Assembly: GCA_016859345.1 (NCBI GenBank)
Contig: CM029112.1
Location: forward strand, 15,508,725-15,572,724
Reading direction: 5' to 3'
Source of the DNA: Istiophorus platypterus
Lineage: Eukaryota; Chordata; Actinopteri; Istiophoriformes; Istiophoridae
DNA: 64,000 nucleotides
Shown: positions 12,807 through 25,000 of the stretch, piece after piece
Numbering within the stretch: position 1 is the first letter of the stretch
Layout of the letters: each line of letters starts with the position of its first letter
Program-made: the position numbers and the translations under genes
Notes under the pieces: model-generated
Databases searched by the model: none
The model's input: the letters and a program-made list of their open reading frames with translations, nothing else
Told to the model about the DNA's origin: nothing

Positions 12807-13645
12807 CAGTTCATTTCAGTTCAATTTTATTTATATAGCGCCATATCATAACAGACGTTATCACTTTTCATATAGAGCAGGTCTACAGCAGACTCTTTAT
12901 AGTTATTATTTACAGAGATCCAACATTTCCCCTATGAGCAAGTACTGGGTGACAGCAGCAATGAAAAACTCCTTTTTAACAGGTAGAAACGTTGAAAAGA
13001 TCAGAAGGGAGAAGGGAGAGTAGAGCACCTTAAAAGGACTAATAGCTATATATACTATAGTTATACTAACAGGGCTAAAAATATAACTAATAGGACTAAA
13101 TCAAATGGTAACAGTAGTAATAATAATAATAACAATTAAAGCGATGGGTGTTGATCTGGCTCATGGGGCAGTAGGTGGACTGCAACCATGGATCCAGATT
13201 CAGGAACATCAGAAAAAACCTGCAGAAAGTGACGAGAGGAGAGAGATGAGGAAGCACAAAACTCCTGGAGAGAGAAATGACAGTTAACGAGCATTTTTGA
13301 GGTTTTAATGCACAGAGGGAGAGAGGAGGAGGCAGTGGAAAGGGGAGCTTGGTGCATCATGGGAAGTCCCCTGGTAGTTTAGGCCTATAGCAGCAGAGTG
13401 AGGGGATGACTCGAGCTAATGCTGAGCCAGTTCTAACCATAAGCTGTATCAAAAAGAAAGGATTTAAGCCGACTCTTAAACGTGGAGAGGGCGTCTGCCT
13501 CCTGGACCCAAACTGGAAGATGGTTCCACAGCAGAGGAGCCTGAAAGCTGAGGGCTCTGCCCCCATTCTGCTTGTGGAGACTCTAGGAACCACAAGTAGG
13601 CCTGTGTTCTGGCAGCGGAGTGTTCTACTGGGATACAGCAAATAG
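12807..13645 (+). repeat. Dispersed repeat (TTATTTATATAGCGCCA family), long copy B
   Basis: Starts at CAGTTCATTTCAGTTCAATT/TTATTTATATAGCGCCATA and continues through the shared block with copy A. It then adds the segments TCTTAAACGTGGAGAGGGCG, CCTGGACCCAAACTGGAAGA and TCTAGGAACCACAAGTAGG, which I recognise as a high-copy teleost dispersed sequence. The open frame at 13406-13645 reads through this repeat and is not a gene. Confidence 0.8.
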
Positions 13646-14321
13646 AATACAACAAAGATAGTGCTGTGTGTCCCTTTACTGAAGCAGATACACTTGGTGG
13701 GAGTGATTTTCCAACCCCACTACTTTCACTTCATACACTACCTGCGATTGCAAATGTAATAATCTGGAAGGTGAAAGTTGTGAAAATCCATTACAAAGGT
13801 TTTCTCAAAATCCAGGGATCAGGAGCTGATGCCTGCACAAAGCAATAAAGCATAAACTGACTAGAAATCATTGACTGTGCAGATATTCATCCTCAGGCAG
13901 GTATGCATGAATGTCTGGCAATCAAAGCAACTACCAACAAAAGCTAATACACAGAGGCCAATTATAAGTAAAACAGCTGCAGCTTAACATTTGGTCAAAA
14001 TGGTGCCTCGATTCCAACAGTTTTGTCTCAAGTGATATCTCGACAGATGACCTTTCGCTAACCTCTGTCTGCCCTCTCTTGCTGTATCTATCAAGCACTC
14101 TGTTCTAAGACAGCTAATAATGCGGTTTATAGTAACAATGGCAAATTCACTACTCGCAATTTTTAGTCATTTTAAAACAATGTGCTCAGACAGAGGCAGA
14201 CTAAACCAGGCTTCTCATTTCTAGCTGGACACCATAGATTTTGTAGGCTGTATTTTAAACACTTTCTATAGTATCCATTGCTAGAAGCTTCATCCTAAAA
14301 GTAACTAGTAACTAAAGCTGT
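13646..14321. other. Intergenic, no gene seen
   Basis: Non-repetitive-looking AT-rich sequence. The short frame at 13666-13848 shows no recognisable domain. Confidence 0.55.
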
Positions 14322-14478
14322 TATTATAAATTTAGTAGAGTAAAAAGTACAATATTTACCTCTGAAATGTAGTTGAATGGAGGTATAAAGAGGCATTAAA
14401 TGAAAATACTTAACTAGAGTTCAATATTACTTAAGTAAAGCACTTGAGTAAATGTACTCAGTTACTTTCCACCGCTAG
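14322..14478 (+). repeat. Teleost dispersed repeat (AAAGTACAATATTTACCTCT family)
   Basis: AAAGTACAATATTTACCTCTGA..GTATAAAGAGGCATTAAATG..ACTTGAGTAAATGTACTCAG..TTACTTTCCACC is a recognisable high-copy fish element. Noncoding. Confidence 0.75.
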
Positions 14479-17400
14479 TTACTTAAGCCCCATGCACACT
14501 GCTTTGGCCAGTAGAGAAATCCACATCTCGATAGCCCTGCTGTGCCTTGTTTCATTTGCTAAGACTGTGATTGAACAATCACATTCTACGAGAACAGACA
14601 CGATCCCGGGAGAATCTTAATGATTTTGGTAATCCCCTAACTTGGCAAGCTCCTAAAATTGTTGATACACCCTGACCTTTAAAACATATGGGTAAGTTAA
14701 GATGCAAAAATGAATAAATAATATGCATAAATAACCTCAAACAGAAGGTGACTCATGCGTGAAGGATTTGGTCCTGTCTTTTCTAAAAGGGTGTTTAGGT
14801 CCATTTATTGTCTTTGTGTTTCCACAGTGTGTGCAAAATGCCATCTGCTTCCACTTATTCCAAGGTCCCTGTGTTCTATTGTTAAATTTAAGTTCATTAA
14901 TAATAAGTAGGAAACAATGTGTATAATTCATCGAATTCTCTTAGTCAAACCCTCTTGTAATGTATTAGGACGTCAAATGAGCTGCATTCTTTCAGAAAAG
15001 TCATTCGCAGACGGCTGCAGAAACATTGCTTTGACTGAAGCAACCCAGAAACTCCAAGGGAGACTGGAAGTGGGGCATCACAAGTGCACGTGTTTCCTTA
15101 TAATCAATGTACAAATATGCAAAATATGGATATGCCTTTAAACATTTTTCATATAGGCAAACACACACACACACATACACACACAAACTCATACACAGAC
15201 AATAAATAAATATGCCTGCACCAATTGGCTGGTCTGGTATGCTATATCCAGTCAAGCACCCCCCTCTAGTGTTACACAACTAGAATGCAGTGACTGTTAA
15301 ATAGAGTGTGAAATGCAGCAGGCCTAGATGAGATCAGCTGTATCCCTTCATCCGTCTGTCTGTCCATTTGTTCAAATTTGTCTAAACATTGAGAAAAAAC
15401 ACCCAAAAAGTTTTTTTGTAAATGAGAGTTATATTGCTATAAAATACAACCTCTATTTTTTAATTTAGCTACGGATCCGGGTTATAAGCATGCATCCCTA
15501 TGCCCAAGCAAAATTATGAAATGGCATCTCTATGCAAAACTTCAGATTCATCTGTGATAAATGGTAAATGATAAATTCCTTGAAGTAATTGACTAAACGA
15601 TTAATTCCAGGACAATTTTTCACATACTGCCTCAGGAAAATCTGAGATACCGCAGAGTTAATGGGTATTTTTTAAGACTGATGTATTTGTTTGATGATAT
15701 TAATATTACATTACACAATATTTCTATGTAATCTATTTGCAGTTTGATTAATGTGCTCATAAACAGAATTCCAAAGTATGCCATATTCAATTGCTACTCA
15801 TTGCAAGTTAATAAAAAAAAAATAATGTGAGAACATGTGCAGCCTAAAACCGCCAGAAAGACCTGATGCCGCCGAGTGCCTTTATCATTCTCTGTGACAA
15901 AGGGCTCAATAACGGTTCCCAGGCTCCTTTCCAGGTTCACTGGGAACACATGATGCAAATCTGGGTCAAACACAGACTTAAATATGATGCAAAATGCCTG
16001 GGGCAGGCTGAAGTGGAAGACTGACTAACTTCTCCCTGCTTGTTACTAGCCAGTGTTTGAAACCAAAATGATTTTTGTGTCGGATAATCAAGGAATGTAA
16101 CAGGGCCGAACTCTTTGAGAGCAAGTAAAACAGAACCTTTGACACTGGCTGACTGGACTGGTTGGTTTTGGAAGTGGGTGGAAACATGATATTGGTGATC
16201 ACATATCATGACATAACATAATCCAGAATGTGAATGTCTGATTTTGGGATTGTATACAACACAGTGTGCAAATGAAGAGAAATCTTACCAGCATTAGTCG
16301 TGTAAATTTACCAAATATCATGAATTACAAAAATTACATGTCATCATTATAACCATTGTTTCAAAACATCATTTTGTACATATTACAGTAATTGATATAA
16401 CCCGTCAATAGTTATAATTTGGGTGATCACCACAAACTTAGCTTAGAATAAAGACTGGAAACAGTTAGCTTTCTCTGTCTAAAAGTAATAAGACTGACAC
16501 CTAAAAACCCAGAACGTCTAAAATTTATTTATTAATAATTAATATGTTATAGCTCATTTGTTTAATACAAACATCAACTGAAGTGTAAAAGCTACAAGGA
16601 TTTCACAAGGAGCGGTAACATCCTAGAGTCTGCACTGGTTACCTGGCAATCTCACAATCACAACAAAACTTCTTGAAAAATGTGAAAGTTTTACTGACAC
16701 ATAACTGTGACTGCTTGTGTAAATCCCTTCGAATATGCCAAGCCAATGTGTGTGTTTTAATATGTGTGTAGAGATTAGGGCTTGTCACTGAATCTTAAAC
16801 TGAGCTACGCAAACAAGGCTCCTACTTTGTTAAAGTAACCAGGGGAGAAACATAAGGTGACAATACAAACTTTTGACAATTTATGTACACCTCCAAACGG
16901 GGAGAAAGCTGGGAGACACAGATGAGGTGGAGACACTGGTGTTTTTGTTTCATTTCCCGCGGTTACAGCTGTTGCATTTATGTTCAATAGCTACGCTGAA
17001 AGTAGTGGTAGCTGCTGCCAAGTCTACTTATTCAATGGGACTGACATATTTGAACAATATCAACAAGTTTTACCAGCCTGCAGGGAGCCAACATCATTAT
17101 TATTCCCAACTCTCAAAGATTTATCCTCCACAACTCTAATAATTGTACTCCAGTACCTATTATAATCTTTTAAGCTTATTAAGCTTTGCGGCTTTCCAAT
17201 GTTGTTTTAATTGTTATGACGGACTGGCTGCATTACTGTACCATAGCTGTGAACATGGGGGCTAATAACAATATCCGTCGCTCCATAACATGTGCTTCTT
17301 TTAAGGGTTTCTGTCTTTGCTTGAATCTGTATAGACAGACAGACTTATGCACATACACACAGAAACACACAAACACACTCACACACTCACACACAAACAC

Positions 17401-18346
17401 ACACCTATGTGCCCAAAGGCAAATATTTATTTTAAAAAATATATAAATTGTACCACTTTAAAAACAATATTACAGACAACTTTACATATGGGAAGAAAAA
17501 TAAATAAAACAATTAAGCACCATAATTAAAGTTCAGGGCATAAGGGGACAAAGAAAGAACTGGCAAACTACAATAAAGTATGATAAAAACAATAAAATAA
17601 AACAAATAAAACACCTAAAACAGTAGAAATGTAAAAATAGAACTTTGGGTGAACATTAATAAATGGCCTTTTTTTAAAGGAAAAAAGATTAATTATTTTT
17701 AATTATTTTTAAAATGTTACTGGCAGTTTTTTGGTTTTTGCTCTAGCCATCAAATATATATGTCTGTCTACTACTAAATTTAAATGCTTTTCCCTCTAAC
17801 ATTAAATGTAAACAAGCATTTAAATTGGTCATCCAATATTCCACGATGTGACTATATCCATCTTTGAGTTGTTTTTGTTATGATTATTTAAGGAGACTTT
17901 CTTACACCAGTTTGACTGGTTTGAAAATTATTAATGCAACTAATGTGATATAAATGCAGTAGTGACACAGACTTTAGTTTGAGCCAGTGTACTGCTACTG
18001 CCACATATTGCAAGACATTATAGCTTTGTGGTGTAGCAAAGCCTTAAGAGCATATAATTTATCATCAAAGTTCACAGTTTTGAAGTCCAGTAAGACAGAT
18101 TTGTTTAAATAAAAGACATACAATTGTGAATGTGGTGATTTTTTTGTAATAATAACATTCTTGTCTTGGACGATCCCATCATCTATCTTAGGCTGTATTT
18201 TTGTAGGGATTTTCCTCTGTGCTTCTGTTAAATTCCTAGACACATCCTCTTTGTACCAGTGTGAAATGTACTTTGCTTGATGTACTTTCTGGCCCCTGTT
18301 TATTACAATTGTTGATTATATTCTATTTTTTATTCTGCAGACTTAC
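14479..18346. other. Intergenic, no gene seen
   Basis: Contains small CA runs near 15.16 and 17.35 kb and a TTAGCTTAG-type fragment near 16.44 kb. The open frames at 15937-16209, 16873-17139 and 17995-18243 carry no domain I recognise. The 3' end of the NLR gene begins at its right edge. Confidence 0.55.
16437..16600 (+). repeat. TTAGCTTAGC-family repeat, diverged
   Basis: TTAGCTTAGAATAAAGACTG followed by GAAACAGTTAGC and, further on, CATTTGTTTAATACAAACAT and ACTGAAGTGTAAAAG follow the order of blocks in the 3.06-kb copy. Confidence 0.55.
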
Positions 18347-18362
18347 TTTATTCTTATTTATT
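18347..18362 (-). terminator. Poly(A) signals of the NLR gene
   Basis: Two AATAAA hexamers on the minus strand (18352-18347 and 18362-18357) lie about 155-170 nt past the NLR stop codon. Another AATAAA (18526-18521) overlaps the last three codons. Confidence 0.5.
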
Positions 18363-18516
18363 GTATAATTTCTATATACTTTCACAGTTTAGTCCTGCAG
18401 CAACTAATTACTATTAGTAGAAGTGAATGTTATTTACCATTTCACAATGGTATCCTATCAGGGATTAGCTCTTATTGGCTGTACATACAGTATGACAGTT
18501 TCACAAAGATTTTTGA

Positions 18517-19034
18517 TTACTTTATTTTACAGAGGTAAACTGATCCATTTGACAAACTGAAACCAGGATGGAGTGGTTCAGTGAAAGTTGTGTGGACAGT
18601 GTACAGGTGGATCAGTTTCTCAGGAAACACATGAAAAAAGGACAATATACCTGCTGGCCAGTCCAGATACACTCCGATTTTACTCATAAATGTAGAACAG
18701 CCAATAAGCTTTAGACAGGAATTGTTATGGTAAAAAGAACCTCTACTACACCAGCACCAAGACTTTTCATTCTTTCCTAAAGAAATTTCAGTTGAACAGT
18801 CGGCCACCCTGTGTATACTGTTGTATGCCACTCCAACATGAGAAGAACCGCATTCAACCTCCCAGTAATGGCGTCCTGTTAAACCTTCTTCACACAGCAC
18901 TTGTGGAGCCTGAAATCTGTCTGGAAGATCAGAGTATGGCTGACTCTTTGTATCATATGTTGCCATTTTGTTGTCTTCCATCAAAATTATATTCGTGCCT
19001 GCTGTGTTAGGGTTCAGAGTCAGATCGCAGGCAT
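18517..19034 (-). CDS. NLR exon 11: PRY-SPRY (B30.2) domain
   Basis: The terminal exon encodes the typical fish-NLR B30.2 domain. Visible are the PRY start (DLTLNPNTAGTNIIL), the SPRY core GRHYWEVECG, GVAYNSI, SWCW and the GVYLDWPAGILSFF block, close to the stop. The preceding 50-nt exon (19955-19906) supplies the linker VDHNEKCWFDLKLLRQ that usually precedes PRY-SPRY in these receptors. B30.2 domains act as ligand- or partner-binding surfaces in TRIMs and fish NLRs. Confidence 0.9.
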
Positions 19035-22000
19035 CTACAGTCAAGACAGAGGAAAAGGATTCATCAGAAGAGTAGTACTACTGCATGAGTTTCTGTTTTT
19101 GATCTCTGACTGTTTATGTAAAATCTTTCGTCAAATTAGGGATAGTTGGGAAAGTAGAGAAGGAATGCAGACCAACCTGTGCAGGCTGTGTGGTATCTGA
19201 TTGTCTCTGTACATTCATTCATTTTGACAGGAGTTAGGTCAAACAGAGTGGGCAGGACCGAGCATCCCTTTTTACAAAGTGCTTCATACCATGGCCACAG
19301 AAAATTCTAATTTTCAAATTGCTGACAAATGTCAGTCTCTGCTTGTCCCTCATGTTTGTATATCAGGACATGTTGTGTATCATCACAAGGTAGTTCCCTG
19401 CCTTTTTAGTCTGAAGTTTTTTTTTTTTGCTTTTTCACAATTTATCCACTACCTTTAAGCAGTCTGTGTATTACAGCTTTTTATACTTTAGTTTCACCTT
19501 GCTATTTAAATTGTTCATCGCTTGTTTTTAGACATCAATGCGTGTTTGTCAATTAGTTTTCACAAGTCTCAATTGCAACAAATATTGCTCAGGTATCACA
19601 ACAGACTGAGTATGTGGATATTTATTCCCTAATCAGATTGTCATTTCTGTTAATTTCAATTTAGTTGAGCTAATCCACAATCTTTACACATACCCCCTGG
19701 CCACTGCAGCAGTACCCCCTGAAGGAACAGATACCCCTGGCTGGGAATTACTGACTGAAATAAACAGCATAAACAATCTAGCACAGTGATACCAGCCCCG
19801 CAGCCCCAAGTAGATTATTGGCTGCCACTTAATATGACATCATTATATCCAGATTTTAAAGATATTTTAAGACTTCAGGATTTCATTTAAAATAATCAGT
19901 CTTACACTGTCTCAGTAGCTTCAGGTCAAACCAGCATTTTTCGTTATGGTCCACACTGATGTTAAATAAAGAGAGAAGATAAAACAAAAATATTGTAAAA
20001 TTTGCACTTCTGATCAAATGAATAAAGTGAATCTTGATATTAAACTTGTAATAATGATAACAGTGTGTCTTTTAGACAGGGTGTTGAACATACTTGAGTT
20101 TCTCCAGACCACACCGTGGATCCCTCTGTATTTCAGTAAGCAGCTTGACTCCTTGATCTGTGAGATGATTAAAGCTCAGGTCCAGCTCCCTGAGGCTGCA
20201 GTGGTCAGATCTAAGAGCGGAGGCCAGAGAGCGACAGCCATCTCCTGTCACTTTACAGAATGACAACCTACAGAAAATCGAACAACTGACATTTTAGGAA
20301 TGTGGAAGATGCCCTTATCAGCAGAAGTTTTCACTTGTTAACATGACATGAGCCTCATTTGATTACTCATTTATCAGGTTGTCCCTCTGGACTTGCTCAC
20401 ACGTAGCACCATATATCAAACAAGCTGACATTTTGAGAGGAGGAGGAAGCATTTGAAGCAAAGTACGTTTATGCTATTATTATTATTACATTTTTTGATT
20501 GTTATCAAATAATTACCTGAAGAGACCAAGAGTCATCCTGCTAATGTAAGAAAATTGCTCCAGGGAAGAAAACAGATAACCACAGTAACATTAGGCTATT
20601 CAAGAACTTTTTCAGCTTTTGTAAGTAAAGAAAATTTGCTGGACACAGTAAAACAATTTTTAGAGTTAAATTTATACTTAACACTAATGTTCATGTACAC
20701 TACATGTAGATATATTTTTAATACCAAACAGTAAGGTCATAGCCATTTGTTACACTGACCTTAGTGTTTTCAAACCACTATGTGGGTTCATCAGCGCATA
20801 AGAGAGTGCCATGACTCCTGAGTCCTGCAGGTCATTGTAGCTCAGGTCCACCTCTCTCAAGCACGAAGGTTTAGAGCTGACTGCTGAGGCCAGTGTCTGA
20901 CAACCTGTCTCAGTGAGTTTGTTGTGACTGAGACTGAATGAAAAATGCCGGAATATAATTTAATTGGTTAACATAGTACAGAACATATGAAAAATATTTA
21001 TACATGAAACACACTGTTGTGTTACTTACTGAGGCATATTGTTTTTATATATATTTTTTCTGTCTGACTTAGTGGGATGAGTTGATTTATGTTCTATGAA
21101 ACATTCCTTAAGTTGATGAAATTTACCGTGTTATACATCATATGGTTCCTGTTTCCTTCTCTTTTGAATGAAGTCGTAGCTGCATTTGAGACTTGTTAGA
21201 ATAAACGTTTTGTTTTTAATGCAGTGTAATGTAATACAGTTCCTCACCTCAATACCTCCAGTGAACAGTTCATGCTCATCAACCCAGCTGAGAGGATCTC
21301 CAAATCGGAGTCTTCAAAATTGGTGTAATTTAGTTCCAGCTCTCGCAGGTAACATGGTGTAGATGTGAGTGTCACCACTAACTCTTTACAGATTTTTGTA
21401 ATCTCATTATTTCGGTTTAGTCTTTTGGGACAAAGATGATAAATATGACATTAAATTAGAAAACAGAAATTTATTTAGAAAGTCGTATTGTCCTACCAAA
21501 CTGCCTTGTGATCCAAAACAATGTTGGCTATAGGCTTCATAAAAGTGCGCAGTAGGGTGTTTAGCATAATATTTAAATTCCCGATTCAGTGTTGATATAG
21601 TAAATATTATCCACTATATCCACTATTAGAGCTTTAACATAATGATACATCATCAAGAAATATTCATTCAAAGACAACTGAACTGGTTGTTTTAGCAGGA
21701 CACACAGTCCTACAATGTGGAAGAACATTATTTCTCCCATATAACAAGAAAATCATATGTAGAACCTTTTATTTACAGTTAATAACTCAGTATTGAAGGA
21801 AGTAATATGTCTAAGACTGACCTGAGCTTCTCCAGTTTAGAGTTGCAAAGCCCAGCAGAAAGTGTAGAGCATAATGAGCACCCCAGTATGTCTCCACTCA
21901 GCTCCAGTTCTCGCAGATTGGGGATGATTGATTTGAGAGCTAGTGTGAGAGGTGACATCAAATTGTCCTCTGGTAGTCCATATGCCTTACCTGAGAGACT

Positions 22001-25000
22001 ACAAGTACAGAGGCGAAAAAGCAGGTTAACAGATATAGCAATACTGCCATCCTGCTGCTGCTGCTGCCAGCATGGCAGACCATTGGCAATGGAATGGAGG
22101 CATACAAGTATCATAAAACATATTAAATGTACTAAAGAAGGACCAAAGAAAGTTAAAGATAAGTATCAAAAAAACACATTAAAAATCATAGTTTTACTAA
22201 CCTGAGTGCTTCTAGTTTTGACATAGAGCTTATCAGGCCATCTTTCAGGAGCTCTATTGTATTCTCAAAAAATGTATTATTGATCAGGTGCAGTTCAGTT
22301 AGCAAAGAATTTGGCATCTGGAGAGCTGAGAAGATTGTTTCACAAAGCCAAGTATCGAGCATCACCCCTGAGATTCTGCAGATATTAAAAAAGACAATCA
22401 TGCAAGACACAATTAACATATCACCGTTGTAGCACTATGTAAGCATTAAACTGTGTTCTTATGGGTGCAATATGCAAAAAAAATGTAATTGTTTATTTTT
22501 CCCCGTAACGCGAGTGACAACAAAGTGATTGAATGCAATGCAGATAACAACAGTGTAAGTAATCAACTCACCTTGCTTTTCTGCAGTTCCTTATAGCTGG
22601 GAAAAGCCTAAAAATACCTTTTGCTGATGGTCTGTATTTCTTCAGGTTGAATTCATCTAGAGGTGTATTTGACATTAGGATTAAGTAAGCCAGAACTGAG
22701 CACTGACCGGGGGAGAGCTCTGCTTCTGGACTGGGATTTGGTTTGAGATACTGCCGCACAGTTTCATGTGGGGAACTGTCTTTCACCTCCATCAGGCAGT
22801 GGACAAGGTTCAGACATCTTTCAGGTGAGCACTCCATTAAATCAATATCCCTTAGACTTGTCCTGACTTCCTTAACAACTGCAGAGTGTTCTTCTGTCTG
22901 CTGAATCAGGCCTTGAAGCAGTTTTTGTGTTGACTCTAGAGACAAACCAACAAGGAACCTCAGGAACATGTCCAGTTCTCCGGCCTTTCTCAAAGCTGAA
23001 TTAGCTATTGAGATTTCAATCAGCTCATCCAAAGGTAGATCAACTGGATTTGTATCCAAGATAGACTTCAAATGTTCCTCAGAACCTATTATTAGGAAAT
23101 CCTTGAGGCTTTGAGAATCAATCTTTTTAGTTGCAAAGCTGTGGTATACAAACAGAGCGGCAAAATACTCATGAACTGTCAGATGCACAAAGCAGTAGAG
23201 TTTCTTTCTGTTGAACACACTCTCTTCTTTGAATATCTCTGTACACAACCCACAATTAACTCCGGCTTTGTGGATGTCAATGCCATATTTCATCAGATCA
23301 TTGGCAGTGAATATGATTTTGCCTTCACTTAGATTTTCAAATGCCATCCTGCCTAATTTGAGAATGAATTCTTCATTTGATTTGAAGATATCCTCTGTGT
23401 CTGACTCATCCTGGTTGTCATACTTTTCAGTAGCTACCTGCATCTGAATTATTAGGAAGTGCGTGTACATCTCAGTAAGAGTCGTGGGTATTTCTATGTT
23501 TTCATCATGAAGGTTGACCACTTTTTTAAGCAGCAAATGCTCAAAAACTTTTGCCACGATCCAACAGAAGATAGGTATGTGACACATAATGTATAAGCTC
23601 CGTGACATCGTAATGTAGTTGATGATTTTTTCAGCGACTGCCTTGTCTTCAATTCTTTTTCTGAAGTACTGTGTTTTTTGGGGATCATTAAATCCTCTGA
23701 CCTCAGTCCACTGGTACACATACTGACGAGGGACGCGTTTAACTGCGCCAGGTCTTGAGGTTATCCAGACAAGGGCAGAGGGAAGAAGATGTTCCCGGAT
23801 TAGGTTGGTCACCAGAGTGTCCACCGATGATTCCTCGGTGGGATCTGTCAATCTTGTGGCTGTTTTGAAATTCAGTTGAAGCTGGGTTTCATCGAGACCA
23901 TCAAAAATGAACAAAACTTTGCAATTGGCAAATATTCTCGAAACTGATATGTTTTTAAGTTGTGGACTGAACTCTCTCACTAGTGTCTCAAGGCTAATCT
24001 TTTTATCTATGACCAAATTCAGCTCCCTGAACGAAAGTACAAATATGAAGTCCAAGTCCTGATTGGCTCTCCCATCTGTCCAGTCAAGGACAAATTTCTT
24101 CACAGATACAGTCTTTCCAATTCCAGCAATTCCCTTTGTCATCACAGTTCTGATAGCTCTCGCTTCTCTTCTCTCTTGCCCAGATGACACACTACCTTCT
24201 GGTGTGCTTTTAAATATGTCATTGCAGTTGATCTTTGTGCCCTCAGTTGTTTGAATCCTTGCCTTGTCTTCAATCTCCCAGATCTCATGCTCTATATTGA
24301 CATTTTCACTTTCTCCCTGTATAATGTGAAGCTCTGTGTAAATTTCGTCCAATGATTTTTCATGCTTAAGGTTTCTTTCTGTGCCTTCAGACTCATAGCT
24401 TAGCTTCCTCCTCAGATATGCTTTGTGCTTTTTGACGACTTCTCTGACGACATCTTCTGCTGCAGTGAAAGAGTTAAAAAAAAAAAAAAACGTTGATATC
24501 AAAACATAATCAAAGCAGTTTCTTGAGAAATACAACAATATTTTGAAGTGTGTCGTACATTTTAATTTGTTAATGTATTAAAATTGCAACAACGTTGAAT
24601 CACCAAGCTGTGCCATTAAGAATGGAAGTGCCTGGGTCATTGTTTTATGGCCGTGCAGTGTCTGAAATTTTACACTCATCATTATAAACATTCGGTTATC
24701 ATTATGTTCTAGATAGAGACTTCAACAGAGGTCAACTCATCAAAAAGAACATACTCACATACTTTCACATGTTGCTGGCTCAGTTTCCTGGAGGATTCTG
24801 AAGAAGGCAGATTTGGTTTCTGTACATGAGAGGGTCTTATAGAGAACCCTCATCTGCTCCATACTGGTACCGGCAGCTTCAATGTTGGCATACATCTCTT
24901 TACGGATTATGCCCTGCTGCTGCATCTGATCCGCTATTGGCATCACTGAAGTGACACTCTGAATGAGTTTAGCCCTGTTGTCGTCCACCCATTGAGCTTC

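Noticed and set aside
13357..13645. 94- and 79-codon frames on opposite strands
   Set aside because: Both read through a high-copy dispersed repeat.
17995..18243. 82-codon minus-strand frame just downstream of the NLR
   Set aside because: No domain and no fitting splice junction to the NLR, whose own stop and poly(A) signals lie before it.
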